Shown here one piece after another: positions 10,759 to 21,549 of a DNA stretch of 64,000 bases. The stretch's first letter is position 1; each line of letters starts with the position of its first letter. The notes below the pieces were generated by a model. The model was not told the origin of the DNA, searched no databases, and saw nothing but the letters and a program-made list of their open reading frames with translations. This DNA is from Austropuccinia psidii (Eukaryota > Basidiomycota > Pucciniomycetes > Pucciniales > Sphaerophragmiaceae), in the NCBI GenBank assembly GCA_023105745.1, contig JALGQZ010000009.1, positions 6,881,937 to 6,945,936 on the forward strand, given 5' to 3'. A program made the translations under genes and the position numbers.

Positions 10759-11037
10759 TCAGATTTTCTCATTTCTCAGTGGCCATCTGCATTTTGTGTG
10801 ATTTTTCCCTTCTTTGAAGATTATAGTCATTTCCCCTCTACCATCTTGTATGGCTATTTGCCATCTTAAAATGTGTCTGTTGGTCGTTTTCATGTTTAGT
10901 AGGGATTTGAGTGCAGTGCAGTCCATGTAAAGTTCAAAGACTGATCCTCCAAGAAAGTAGTGGGTTTTCTCCAATGCACATACTAACCAGAGGTGCTCTG
11001 TTTGTGTAGCTCCATAACTGGCTTCTGAGTCCTCCAT
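10759..11037 (-). pseudogene. Gypsy 2 RNase H
   Basis: The 92-residue frame starts at D-S-E-A-S-Y-G-A-T-Q-T-E, continues with the W-L-V-C-A-L-E-K-T-H-Y-F-L helix, Y-M-D-C-T-A-L-K-S-L-L-N-M-K and [12 protein letters not shown]. The Glu after Q-T and the Asp in M-D-C correspond to catalytic positions. The terminal D-G-L-S-R motif is degraded (K-C-R-W-P-L). Confidence 0.75.
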
Positions 11038-11269
11038 TTTTCTATAGATTTAGAATATGACCCCTTTGGGTTTACCATATACTAGTTATCTCTGGTGAAG
11101 GGCTGCTCCTAGCCATTGGCTCCATGCTGCATCAATATAAAGTTTTAATAGTAGTTCAAAATATGGATTCATAAGGACTGGCTCATGTGTGAGCTTATAT
11201 TTTATCCGCTCATATTCATCTATCCTTTCTTTAGTGATCTTGGAAAATGAATAATTTGAGCACACTTTT

Positions 11270-12250
11270 TAGAGACTTCTGCTGATGTGAGAAAAGCTCT
11301 TGCTATGATTCCTGTAGTAGCTAGCAAAAACCAAAAAAAATGCATTTCTTTAATGTTCTTAGGTACTGGCTTCTGCAGTCCTTCTGCTAAGTTTATCTGG
11401 TATCCAGCTAGTCTTAGGCCTAAGACCTTTTGTCCCAGTGAAAGTAATTCCTTCTTACCAAATTACACTTTTTGAGTGAAAGTTTCAGGCTTATTGGTGT
11501 AAATTCCCTCAATACTTTATCTAAGGACTTGAATTCTTTTCCCCATTTCTCTGAGTAGAGGATTATCTCATCAATGTGCAACAAAATTCATCCCTTCAAT
11601 ATCTTCTTTTTAAAGATATTTTTCATCATCCTCTGGAAATAGGTTAATTAATTTCTTATTCCAAAGTTCATTTTTATTTGCTCATATAGGCTCATGTGAA
11701 ATAAAACTCTGAGTAAATTGATAGAATCTGTCTTAACTCCATTCTGGTGGAAGCCTTTCATGCACTACATCTTGGTGATAAATTGAGATTTGACCAATTT
11801 ATCCAATGAATGAGAGTATAATTGATATGGGGTACCTATCTGCTTTTGTGTATTTATTCAGTGATCTTCAATATAAAAGAAACTTGGATTTAACCACATG
11901 AAATTTCATTAATATTGGAGTGAAAAGTGCCACTAATCCATTATGTCCTATCTTCTTAATTACCTTCATTTACAGTAGCTCATTGATGTTATTCTCAATT
12001 TATTTTCTGGTTTCTAGGCATTCTTGGTAGGCATCTCTCCTAAGAATGGGTGGGTAAATCCTTCTGACATCTATGAATATCTTTATTTAATGGCCTTTAA
12101 TTCTCCCTATGGATTCATAAACAATGGCAAATGAACTCCTATGGCCTTTTAGAACTCCAAGTAGCTAGATTATCTCCTTTGGTGTGAGCAAAGTTCTGTA
12201 TTGTTCTTCCTTAAATTCCTCTAGGATAGTTTCCAATGTGAGTACTGATA
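11270..12250 (-). pseudogene. Gypsy 2 reverse transcriptase, catalytic box altered
   Basis: Minus-strand reading between 11290 and 11590 gives H-I-D-E-I-I-L-Y-S-E-K-W, equivalent to Y-I-D-D-I-I-I-Y-S with the second Asp changed to Glu. It is followed by I-S-L-K-L-S-L-K-K-C-N-L, L-G-Q-K-V-L-G-L and L-Q-K-P-V-P-K-N-I-K-E-M, the connection signature. The fingers and palm (11600-12250) are only patchily readable. Confidence 0.65.
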
Positions 12251-12367
12251 GCATCTGGATCATATGAAAATCAAATAAGAATTTCTTCTTCTTGCCTGTC
12301 CATAATTTCTGCTTCCTTTTTTCACTATTACAGATGTCCATATCATAGATTCTTTGTTATTCTGTTC

Positions 12368-12599
12368 CTAGTATAAAGCCCTTACTTGTGCATTGTTCAG
12401 TACTACAGATTCCAGTTCAAGTATAAAATTCACTTTCATGTGGAGTATTATATCCTTCTTGATGATTATACCAAGTGAATTCATATTTCCTGGTGCACTT
12501 GTAAGGTTGTTGGCTTTTTTGGGTAGTAACTCTGTACTCCACTGAGACAAGTGTTAATCCAGATAGTTTCTGGAAGCTCAGTGTACCATATACTAGCAT
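12368..12599 (-). pseudogene. Gypsy 2 protease C-terminal part
   Basis: The frame E-L-L-P-K-K-A-N-N-L-T-S-A-P-G-N-M-N-S-L-G-I-I-I-K-K-D-I-I-L has the L-L-P...S-A-x-G-x-M-x-S-x-G arrangement that follows the active-site Asp in gypsy retropepsins, then E-S-V-V-L-N-N-A before the flap. The D-S/T-G active site to the right of 12600 is no longer recognisable. Confidence 0.5.
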
Positions 12600-12699
12600 G
12601 ACCTTTGAATTATGTATTTGTTATGTGTGTTATCCAGTAGTATTTTATGATTGGTAGATCAATGAATAGTCAATAAACATAATCAATGAGATCAACATG

Positions 12700-13760
12700 A
12701 TAATATTCTCCTAAACCAGAGATTTTGGACAGATTGTGGGTTCCAAAACCTTCATCAGTGTTTTTTTATCTGAGTTAGTCATGTTCTATTCATATTGGTA
12801 CTTTGATGGAGACCTCTGTTTACTGTCCAGTAGGGATTTGGGCTTAATGTATTCCTGTCAGTATGGTTCAGGTATGTTACCTGGAACATTTCCTTGTGTT
12901 TGTGGGTATATGTTAAAGAAGAAATTAAAAAGCTTGTTAATGTCTTAATCCTGGTATTCCCCCTTTTTTAATAAATCTCATGTCCCTTTTGGAGTGATGT
13001 TGCTCCTCTAAGACTTGGTTTAGTCTTCTTTTGGTCTCTTATGAGGCTTTACTTAATTTAATATAGTCCCCTTGGAGAGTGGGGATGGTTTTAGTTTGTA
13101 AGGTGTTCACCTCTTTTAACCTGAAGCTACTCTCAAGGAGTCTTTCAAGCTATTTTTGAGTTTTTTCAGCATATCAGAGCATTTGTAAACACAGCTAATT
13201 GATTTTTATGCTACTCTCAGGTGTGACAACACTGTCTTGATTCTGAAGGGGATATAATTTCTGATAGTGGGACTACTGCTTCTATCAGGAGTATATACAA
13301 TGATTTCTTGCTGTTGTGCACTTCATTCACTAAGTTAAAAACTTCTGGATCATGGGGTCTGAATATTTCTGCCTCTGTTTAAAAGATTCCTTTTTATTCC
13401 CCTTTTATCCTTGAATTCTCCTGGAAACTACCTGGGATTGGGAAGAATGGTGACCCATGGACACCAGTTTGTTGTATTCTGATTGGTGTGAAGACACTGG
13501 GTAGCTAAGTTGGTTTACTACTCCTTGTGAGCTTGAAAAAATAATAGTATCCTCTTTCTTGTTCCATTTTTGTTCTATAACTTGGATATATTGCTTATTA
13601 TTTCTTATCCTGGATGCCCTTTCCTCCAGGAGGCTGAACCTCCTTTTAGGATTCTACCCTTTGGTGATTTCCATGAGGTTCTTGAAGGGTATCTCTGTGA
13701 GACATATCTTCTGGAAGATTTCTCCAAGATCTTTCCAGTATGGTGTTAGGTTGAACCTAT
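12700..13760 (-). pseudogene. Gypsy 2 gag, heavily broken middle
   Basis: No frame longer than about 40 codons survives, but pieced reading keeps polar gag-like blocks: near 12900 P-Q-T-Q-G-N-V-P-G-N-I and Y-I-K-P-K-S-L-L, and near 12790 R-S-P-S-K-Y-Q-Y-E-x-N-M. These match blocks I recall from related rust gypsy gags. Plus-strand frames here (12736-12948, 13559-13846) are shadows. Confidence 0.45.
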
Positions 13761-13764
13761 TGTT

Positions 13765-14085
13765 TTACATGATCCAGTGGAAGAGGCTTTTTGGAGTTGT
13801 TGGATATGATGAACTTGATTCATATCTTTCCAGTCCTCTTGTTTGAGGTTCCTGTTGAATTGGAGGGAGTATGGAAGGGTGGTAATTACTTCCCAGAGTT
13901 TCCTTCCATCTACCACAGCTTCCAAACACTGATATTCTGGTTCTAAACAATCCCATTCTGTCCTCCAGCTTGCTTCTTGAAACTCCAAGGTCTCTGAGAT
14001 GTACTGGTGACATGATATCAGTATGGGAAAGCAGTAAAAAGATCTGTGTTCTTAGGGTGTTTACCTTTGACAGTGCCTTGTACAA
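13765..14085 (-). pseudogene. Gypsy 2 gag N-terminal half
   Basis: The 106-residue frame includes H-L-R-D-L-G-V-S-R-S-K-L-E-D-R, G-L-F-R-T-R-I and P-P-I-Q-Q-E-P-Q-T-R-G-L-E-R-Y, a polar Pro/Gln/Arg-rich pattern typical of the disordered gag N-terminus of this family. It lies in the expected position upstream of the protease. The overlapping frame 13746-13988 is a shadow. Confidence 0.55.
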
Positions 14086-14152
14086 ACTTGTGGTTTACTG
14101 CTTTTGGAAATTTTTCTTGAGAAGTTACAACTGGGTTAATGAAATTTATCTT

Positions 14153-14368
14153 CTATTCACAAGTTCTCAAAGCTGGTTTACTGTGGGAACATACATAACC
14201 ACATTGTTTCCTAGTCCTTTGGGTGAAAATGGGTCTCCAATTCTTTGTGGATATGAGTATTTCACTTTTCATCTTGCCTTTTGCCTTCTGCACATGTTCT
14301 GTGTCATATTGTGTCACAGAGGGGCTTTTCTGTGATTGGCTTTCACATGTTATGACGCTTTCTTCCAC
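14153..14368 (-). pseudogene. Gypsy 2 gag, probable extreme N-terminus
   Basis: A 71-residue polar frame with Met at 14368 precedes the gag N-terminal half in the same strand after a short frameshifted gap. It has no motif of its own. I place it by order and spacing only. The plus-strand frame 13970-14335 overlaps it and is probably a shadow. Confidence 0.4.
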
Positions 14369-14919
14369 TGAAATGAAAATGTGAGGGTTTAAGGTCAGTT
14401 ATGACTCTTTATAGCGATTCTGAATTTCAAAGAATGGCCTATGATAAAATATATGGGTGTATGGCATCCTTCCATTTGGACTTGAAATTGAATTTATCAA
14501 TTTTAGGTCAAAAATGTTGTTTGGGAGATGTATGAGTTATTACTTTTGCTCAATTAACTCACAATATAGTCTTAAAAAAGTGGTATAATATGTATACTTG
14601 AAACTATCAATTTATTCAGACATGCCCTTTGAAGCTTTTATTCACAGTAAAGGGGTATTATTCCTGACTACAAAGAATATTATTATGAGTATAGTATTGT
14701 ATATCAAAATAATCCTCAATTTACATGCGGTAATTAAATCTTAATTAAACCACATAGAAATATGAAGAAAAAAGCTGTGTAAATCTATACACCCCTGAGA
14801 AAAATGATATATGATATGTAGTATATTATTTTTTCTTATTGTATGGTTTAATTCCAAAAAAAGGAAATAATAATAATAAAGGATTTGAAACAAACAATAA
14901 GGAAAATACTCACTTTTTG
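14369..14919. other. Gene-free leader between gag start and LTR of gypsy 2
   Basis: AT-rich sequence with no conserved frame. By position it is the untranslated leader of gypsy 2. I could not recognise a primer-binding site. Confidence 0.35.
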
Positions 14920-16151
14920 TGCCTGAAAAGGCCATTATAGCTCAAAGAAGTCCTTAAAAGACTGAGAATATGAGTTTCAAATCGTAAATAAAGTAATTCT
15001 GGATATTATAAGGGTTTTACTATATGGATAGTAATGTTGAATTCCGCTAGCACCTTTCATGCAGTGTTAATAATTTGATTATTTATAATTTTAATTATAA
15101 CCTGGTTGTTTTCCAAGATTACTATTTTTGTTAAAAATATTATTTCATAGAAATTTGAGAGCAGGATAGGGATTCCTCTTTTGGGAAGAGAAAGGCCCCT
15201 TTTTATCCTGAAAAGGTGGAAAAAGGCCTCTGGACTGCACCAAATAGAAGGAATGAAGTATTTCTCACTCTAAATGATGAGATTGTGGTTTACACTTCCC
15301 TTTATAGCCTTTATTGTGCTCAGCAGTTGTTTAGAAACCACATCTGGTCACTTTTCCCCAATAAAGGGTGAGATGTTTCATCTGAAGTCCTCAAATGTGT
15401 TTTGACAGTTCAGATGCATAGAAAGCTGTACAAAATGCGTCAGTGGACCCCATATTAGTCATACAATGAGGTATTGAAGTATTAACAAGATCCTTTGTCA
15501 CTTTTACTCCTCAAATCTATAGCTAGGGGATAGTATCCCACAGTATTGGTTTATTTTCCAATATTGTGGGATTTTGACCTTAAAGATGCCACAAAGCTTC
15601 AGTATCAAAGATAAAGGTCTTGAAAGTGGTCCATTTTGTAACCTTTGATGCAATATACAAAAGGGTTATTTATTTGGTATGCCTAACATCAACTATGGAA
15701 AATCTATACAGGTTCTAAATCCCATTATAGGAGTTCGAACTTCTAATAAAACCCATATTAAGTTATTATTTTTGATAACCTTTGTTCTAGAGGCTATACA
15801 AGGATATTAAGAGTACTTTTAGAAAGCTCAGATGCTTATGTTTCTGAAAATACCCCACTTTGGGTGTCTCACACTAAGACTGTGGGAGATTGATGTGAGG
15901 TGATTATTTTTTTCACCCTCATTTGGCTTATATTTTGTCATAAATTTGGTAGTTTTGATTCTAGGAAAATTTGGATGGTAAAATTGGATGGCCCTTACTG
16001 AGAGCTTCTATTTTAGCACCCTCTTGACAGGGTTATGTCTTTGTCTCTAGATTTTTCATGAGGTAAAAATTAACTTTTATGATCAGTTGTTGTTTTGAGC
16101 CAGAATAACCTTTTCATTACTTGTGCTATGGTTGGGAGTCACAGGCTGAAA
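14920..16151 (-). repeat. Family 1 LTR, copy B (diverged, probable 5' LTR of gypsy 2)
   Basis: From about 15010 to 16151 the sequence follows the family-1 LTR seen at 38181-39616, 41409-42660 and 44898-46337: the 'gagcaggat...aggaa' block, 'CCTTTTTATCCTGAAA', the 'TGTATTGGTCAGAATGTGGG'-like block and the end GAGTCACAGGCTGA. The right terminus CTGACA has decayed to CTGAAA. The left terminus near 14918 (TGTGCCTG) is uncertain. In minus orientation it lies directly upstream of gypsy 2 gag, the place of a 5' LTR. Confidence 0.6.
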
Positions 16152-16786
16152 TATCATATTGAGTAACTCTCAATTGTGTGCTTTCTCAATTTGAAAATAA
16201 TTTGAAAATTTGGGTAAAATATTACTATTCCCAGAAGCTTTAATTAATATTTTATCTCCAATTTCTGAACATATCTTCAACAGTATCTCTATATGGGTTA
16301 AGAAAACAATTTAAAAATCCGCCAAAAGATATTGTTTTAAAGCCTTTCAGTACTTAAAACTACTGGTTCACTATATTTCCTCATTCCATTCTATGGCTAC
16401 ATAAAGAAACTTGATCACTGCTTTTATGATACTTCCCAGCATCAGAAAATTACTTCATTGAAATGAGTAAGTGAAAGAGATGGATATGTAAGCAATGTAA
16501 AAAATGAATATTCTAAACTCCCAAATTGTCAAAAATTTGAGAATATTGTAATTTTTCTGTCTTCCTCATATGGGCTAAGCTATTTTATGAATTGGATTTC
16601 ATTATCTTTGTCTTGATAGTGTTCTTGACATATCTAAATAGCTTCCTCAGATTATTTTCATCATTTTATGCAACTATTTTCCCTTGAACCTATTCCATAT
16701 CTTTTTCTATGTTTAGCTTTTGTTAATATTTAAGCTTTAGCTGGTTTTTTGTATTTTTGAACCCAATCTATCAACTTGAATTTAAT
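16152..16786. other. Gene-free AT-rich stretch
   Basis: No conserved frame, terminal repeat or tandem repeat was recognised. It forms the left flank of the nested structure; its continuation after removing the insertions is 42666 onward. Confidence 0.5.
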
Positions 16787-16791
16787 TTTTG

Positions 16792-16980
16792 TATCAGGCT
16801 GAGTCTATGATAAAGGTGTATAATAGTATTTACAATCTATAACTATGACTGTGACATGGTGAAAATAGTTTAAAAAGAGTTTGATTTGTAATAATAAGAG
16901 GTTTTAATGATGATAAAAGGGCTTTAATATTGTATAATAGTGGTGGTGAGAACTTCTGAAAGCCCTGGGTGCAGTCTTAC
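16792..16980 (-). repeat. Family 1 LTR copy A, left part of split LTR
   Basis: The sequence starts TATCAGGCTGAGTCTATGATAAAG (family start TGTCAGG, with G to A) and follows the family-1 LTR to GGGTGCAGTCTTAC, where the giant element begins. The rest of the same LTR resumes at 41409. TTTTG at 16787-16791 is repeated exactly at 42661-42665 and flanks the reconstructed LTR, so the two parts were one solo LTR. Confidence 0.85.
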
Positions 16981-18846
16981 TGTGGGATTAAAATGAGGCA
17001 GTACCTGGAGGGGGAAATCACAGGTAACTAGTTTTGAATTGCTAATAACTCCTGTAACAAAGGTTGGCAACGGTGTATTGCCTGCCCCTCCTAAAATACT
17101 GAACAAAATCTTCCTTGGAGCTCACAAACCAAAATAAAAATAGTAAGTGGCTTTACAACTGCAGAAGAAAAAATTCAGCAGTCTCAGATCAGACCTATTC
17201 AATATATAATAATAAAAAGAAATTTCAGTAATTTAGTTAATTTTTATATTTAATGAAATACTTGTCTGTTTTAATTTTGATTCTTTTAGCTGAATTGAGG
17301 TGAGTTGTTTCTTCTTGCTTAAAAGTCCTTTTGTAAGATGGTTTTTTTAAGGTGTTCTGGAGATTTGATAAGCATTGATCAAGGTAATTTTGTTAAGATA
17401 AAGTTATAATAGAGTAAAATAATTTTTTGAAGGTTTGTTATTTCTTTAAGAGTGTTTAATAAAGAGATAAAATAGTTTTTGTTAGATTTAAGAGGTAAGA
17501 TTCTTTGATATTGTATTTTTAAAGGGGTAAGTAATTTTAAGATCTTGATAAATGGTGTTAATTTTACTGGATAAGATATTTTCATAGAGTAGTAACCCTA
17601 ATATTGGGTACTGAATAATTTTTTATTTTATTTCCATAATAATAAGATTCCACTGAGCTTAGTTACTGGGTAATATTCAACACTATACTTCCACTGAGCT
17701 TTAGCTACTGGGAAAGTAAAATTCACTTATAATTTTCTGGACTACCTCCCAGGGGAGGGATGAATTATTCCTATTCCTGCAATGTGCAGGGGATATAATG
17801 TGCATGGGATATAATGTGCATGGGGGGATTTTGAAATTTGGGGGGAGAGAGCCCCTCTATTTATACCTTTTGGGAGCCCAGGGGGCCCTCCATAGGAGCT
17901 GTCTTTTTCCACTTTAATTCCTTTTGATTTCATCATGTGACTCCATTTTTGGTGAGGCCCTTTCTTGCATGGGTCAGGTGATTTAAGGTTTGGTGATAAT
18001 TTTTCTCTTGACAGCCTTTTTTCTGTCACATTATATGCTGTTGGTGGGTGAAGCATCACATGATAAATTTGTATTTCCTTTGCATATGTCATATTTTAGG
18101 GTTGGTAGAAGTGGCTGTTTAATTTATGCATGTTTCATGGTTGTTTTTCTTCTTTTTGAACTTTAAAATGAGGACAGGTGATAATTTCTTGCCATGATGA
18201 ATTTACTGTTTTGTATGAGATGATGTGATTTTTGAGTTTGACACATGCTTTGCATAGTCATGTGGTTTAGATTTAATTAAAAGTGTGTAATGCATGCAGC
18301 TTGTTGTAACTAGCTTTGGTTTGCATGAGGTGATGAGTGGTGTAAATAATTTTGATTCTGTTTTAAGGTTTCAAGTGGGGTTACTGTGGATATAAGATAA
18401 GGTACTCCTGTGGCTGGGTTGTAAATGAATTGCAGGAATTCCATGGGTTTTAGCTTTGCATCCTGTGACTTTTCTATGTTGAGTGCTAGGTTGCTGTGTA
18501 ATTCTTGCAGGTGTCCTTTCATTGCGGAATGAGTCCTGTGGCTATAAGGGGGTTTAAAGCTGGGTGGGGTGTGTAATTTAAAGGGTGGTACCTTATTTGT
18601 TGTAAATAGTTTGCTATATGTCACTTGATTTTTACATATGCATAATGAAATTGAATAATTTACTTAAAAACATACACTTCTCTTTGGTGCCTGTGCCATG
18701 GTTTCATGAGTTAAATACAGCCTCTTGACGTAAAATTGACCTTTTGGTGTAAATTTGAGTGTAGGCCTTCCTGTAGGCTGGATTTACTACTGCTTTGGGG
18801 TACTATGAGCTTGAGCCTGGTAAAAAAAATGGTATGGAATACCACC
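16981..18846 (-). repeat. Giant element 3' LTR (left copy)
   Basis: This 1866-bp segment aligns with 38137-41408 once the solo LTR is removed from the latter. It starts TGTGGGATTAAAATGAGGCAG and ends GGTATGGAATACCACC, where the other copy has ATACCACA. It contains the paired 'CCACTGAGCTTAGCTACTGG'-type tandem blocks near 17655 and 17690. On the minus strand it follows the PPT at 18847 and so is the 3' LTR. Frames inside (17379-17585, 17742-18092, 18310-18624) are not convincing genes. Confidence 0.85.
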
Positions 18847-18863
18847 TCCCCCTCTCCATTTAA
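18847..18863 (-). promoter_or_regulatory. 3' polypurine tract of the giant element
   Basis: On the plus strand the sequence is TCCCCCTCTCCATTTAA directly inside the LTR end, so on the minus strand it reads TTAAATGGAGAGGGGGA followed by the LTR. This is the expected plus-strand primer site. A 16-base exact copy occurs internally at 23150-23165. Confidence 0.7.
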
Positions 18864-18954
18864 TTCTGTCACCAGCATTCCAGGTGAGAGCTTTCTATTC
18901 TTCATCTGATTCTGTGGTCTCCTCAAATACCCCTTCCTCATTTATTGATTCATC

Positions 18955-19296
18955 TTATTCACTTTGTTCTTCCTCTGTGTCTTCTTTTGTGTTTATAAGC
19001 TTTACTCTTGGGTAGAACCTCTTGAATTGAGATGCTGAAAATATTCTTTCTAATTCTGGTCCATCAAGCTCCTCAAGTTCATCTGGTCCATTGTTTATTT
19101 GTCTGATCACTCTGTAGGGTCCATTCCATTTATTTTTGAAAAGTAGTCCCCAATTAGTTTCTATTGCTTTGTTGTAAACCAGGACCAAATCTCCTGGATT
19201 GAGTGGTGATCTTAGTTGGTGTGCCATTCTTCTATCCCAATATTTCATTGAGTCCTCCCTTGATTTTTTGAGTTTTTCTGCTGCTTTACTTCTCAT
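18955..19296 (-). pseudogene. Giant element integrase C-terminal domain
   Basis: The 113-residue frame reads a Lys/Arg-rich helix (K-A-A-E-K-L-K-K-S-R-E-D-S), Y-W-D-R-R-M, then the SH3-like module L-N-P-G-D-L-V-L-V-Y-N, F-K-N-K-W-N-G-P-Y-R-V, and E-L-E-E-L-D-G-P-E-L and F-K-R-F-Y-P. This is a well-preserved gypsy integrase C-terminal domain, ending with an acidic tail. It lies 92 bp from the PPT, so it is the C-terminus of pol. Confidence 0.85.
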
Positions 19297-19464
19297 TTCT
19301 TCTTTCCCTTCTAATTGTTTAGCTCTGGCTTCCAGTAATACCTCAGTTGTGGATATTTTGTGCCATTCTACAGCTAAAAATGTTTGTGTTTCAATGTCAA
19401 TTGGTAATACTGGTATTTGTCCAAATTGGAGTTTAAATGGTGAGAAACCAGCTGTTCCTTTAGT

Positions 19465-19650
19465 TTAAATTCTGTCAGCCAATGTAACTAGTGGTAGATA
19501 TTTTTTCCATTTTCCTCTATTTTCCCCACAAATCTTGACTATAGCATCTTTAAGTTGTTTATGGCCCCTTTCCACCATTCCTTGAGACTCTGGGTAATAG
19601 GGTGTGGTGACTCTGATCCTTGATCCTGCTTTCTTTACTGCATATTGCAA
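19465..19650 (-). pseudogene. Giant element integrase core, Glu segment
   Basis: The frame contains T-P-Y-Y-P-E-S-Q-G-M-V-E-R-G-H-K-Q-L-K-D-A, where the Glu of V-E-R-G-H is the third catalytic residue of the D,D,E triad. Just upstream, the same frame reads T-V-D-G-W-P-E-F-G-K and then a TAA at about 19650, so the second Asp (V-D-G) is present but separated from the Glu by one stop. Confidence 0.85.
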
Positions 19651-19764
19651 TTACTTTCCAAACTCTGGCCACCCATCAACAGTTACTTCTTTTGGTGAGA
19701 AATACCCGCATATCCATTCTGTGGTGAACCATTCTGCAACTGATTTTGCTGTTAATTTAACTAG

Positions 19765-20091
19765 TCAAACTGTTTCTGGCCATACTGAAAAATCATCTCT
19801 GGCCACAACCATATACTTCCATCTTCCAGATTTGATATGGACTGCATCCATACTGACCCTTGCAAAGATTGTTGATGTTGCTGCAGGCCTTCCTTGTTCC
19901 CTTTGTAAGTTTTGACTTCTCTTTGGGCAGGCTAGGCAATATTGAACCCATTTCTTGACTGATTTCTTTATTCCTTCCCACCAAAATCTTGCTTTAATTC
20001 TTCTATAAGCTTCATTTTCCCCTCTGTGGCCCATGTCTTCATGAAGTGACTTTAAAATGTAGCTTTGAGCTTCTTGACTTGATATCACCAA
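19765..20091 (-). pseudogene. Giant element integrase zinc domain and first catalytic Asp
   Basis: The frame shows H-E-D-M-G-H-R-G-E-N-E-A-Y-R-R-I-K-A-R-F-W-W-E-G and Y-C-L-A-C-P, a complete H-x(n)-H-x(n)-C-x2-C zinc module. It then reads S-M-D-A-V-H-I, with the first catalytic Asp, and V-A-R-D-D-F-S-V-W-P-E. It ends at a TGA at about 19763, after which the same frame continues. The zinc module binds the LTR end together with the core. One CGA-to-TGA change would explain the stop. Confidence 0.85.
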
Positions 20092-20130
20092 TTGAGGGTT
20101 TGGGTTATTTCTTCTTTTGAGTTGGCCATC

Positions 20131-21057
20131 TTACAAGAAAAAGTTGGATGACCTTATTTTTATCCTTCGGAACTCTTCATCTTTGCTTGATTGTGGGTTT
20201 TTAATTGTACTTAAATATTCTTGCATTCTCTTCCAAAATCCTTCTTGTTTGGTTGGTACTTGTACTCCTGAAAAATAGAGTGAATTTACATTCTTAGCCC
20301 CAAATCCAGGGTGTGGCTTGATCCAATCTTCTTCTTCATCAAATTCTGGTGCATCTTCATCTTTTTCTTCTGAGTTTTTTGGTCTTCTGGATAGCCCATC
20401 TGGCATAGTGAAAGTCTTCCCTGGTTTGTGTACCAAATCAAAGCAAAATAGTTGAATGAAAGCCACCCATCTTGTCATGGGGGCATTGGTTAAGCAAGGG
20501 GTGTTGATCATTTCAATTAAGGCCTTGTAATCAACTTGTAATTCAAAATGTTGTCCCCAAAGTATTGTCTGAAGCTTCTTGAGAATTCTTGCAACTCCAC
20601 AGAGTTCCAATTTGGGTTGTGAGTATTTTGGTTCTAATTTTGAGAAAGTTATTGATTCATATAATACTGGTCTGTCTTTTCCTTCTTTATCTTCTTGAGT
20701 GAGTACTTCTCCTGCAACAATGTAGCTTGAATCTACTGCTAGCTTAATTTTTCCTGATCCTTTTTCATAATCCAATTTCTTGAGGTTTATTTCTTCTCCA
20801 ACTATTCTTCTGAGCCTATGGAAAGCTTCTTCACATTTTTGATCCCAGTCCCAGTCAACATCTTCTCTGGTGAGCCTTCTGAGTGGTGATGCAACTTGTG
20901 AGAAGTTTTCAATGAACATCCTTAAATAGGCACAAAGTCCAAAAAATCCCCTAATTTCCTTCTTGTTAAGAGGTGTTAGCCGATTTTGAATTTTGTTGAT
21001 CTTTTGTTTTGAAATTGTTCTTCCTTTAAATGATACAACATTCCCTACTATGTCCAA
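20131..21057 (-). pseudogene. Giant element RT thumb/connection and RNase H
   Basis: This 308-residue frame is the longest intact piece of the giant pol. It begins with the RT connection (V-S-F-K-G-R-T-I-S, L-T-P-L-N-K-K-E-I-R-G-F-F-G-L-C-A-Y-L-R). The RNase H follows from about residue 105: L-A-V-D-S-S-Y (Asp), K-L-E-L-C-G-V (Glu), L-Q-V-D-Y-K-A-L-I-E-M-I (Asp) and M-P-D-G-L-S-R-R (Asp), so all four catalytic residues are in place. The C-terminal part is an acidic linker to integrase. RNase H removes the RNA strand of RNA/DNA hybrids during reverse transcription. Confidence 0.9.
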
Positions 21058-21087
21058 AGCTGGAACACAGCATGCAAGCTTTGATCC

Positions 21088-21345
21088 TCAGATAGTAAGT
21101 CCTGCTTCTTCAATCCTGAATAAAACTCTTTCTAAGGTTATGGCATATTCCCATATAAATCTTCTTATTGAGGGGTTTTCTGGTAGTGTTTCTTGGTTGT
21201 AAAGTGATCTTGGTCCTTTTATTCCTCCATCATCAATGGAAATTCCTACACTTTCTGGTATTTCTTTTTGGAGTATCCAGGTCATTTGGGCTTGGTATAC
21301 TGCTACTGAGTTGGTGGCTCCTTGGGGTAGTCTTGTGAGTTGCAT
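21088..21345 (-). pseudogene. Giant element reverse transcriptase, palm with DD box
   Basis: The frame has L-P-Q-G-A-T-N-S-V-A-V-Y-Q (motif B, L-P-Q-G) and G-I-S-I-D-D-G-G (motif C, equivalent to Y-x-D-D with Tyr changed to Ser but both Asp kept). Between 21346 and 21549 the minus strand reads H-D-L-Q-E-L-N and G-D-I-R-G-V-Y-D, which supplies motif A. One TAG at about 21549 separates the fingers from the palm. Confidence 0.85.
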
Positions 21346-21549
21346 CCTTCCAAGGGGTGTTTCAAAAGTATTGAGGGGTCTTGTAGTGACATCTAATTCT
21401 CTTTCATCATATACTCCCCTGATGTCTCCTAGTCCATAGCATGCTCTTCCTGCAAATGCAGCTACAAATTCTTCATTGTGAGGTGGTAATCCAGCATCCT
21501 TAATGGTGACTTTGTTGAGTTCTTGAAGGTCATGTCCAATTCTGAGTTT

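Larger units (their letters stand above)
10139..14368 (-). mobile_element. Gypsy element 2 interior (Ty3-type, decayed)
   Basis: Minus-strand reading from 14368 to 10139 gives gag, protease, RT, RNase H and the integrase zinc-binding region, then stops abruptly at the family C LTR. The rest of integrase is missing. It is a different subfamily from gypsy 1: the RNase H reads E-A-S-Y-G-A-T-Q-T-E and the protease segment differs. A family-1 LTR copy sits upstream of gag (about 14920-16151) in the place of the 5' LTR. All domains are broken. Confidence 0.75.

Noticed and set aside
17742..18092. 116-codon minus frame with a counterpart at 40383-40655
   Set aside because: Both lie in the two LTRs of the giant element. 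They are open by similarity of the LTRs, differ by indels and have no motif.
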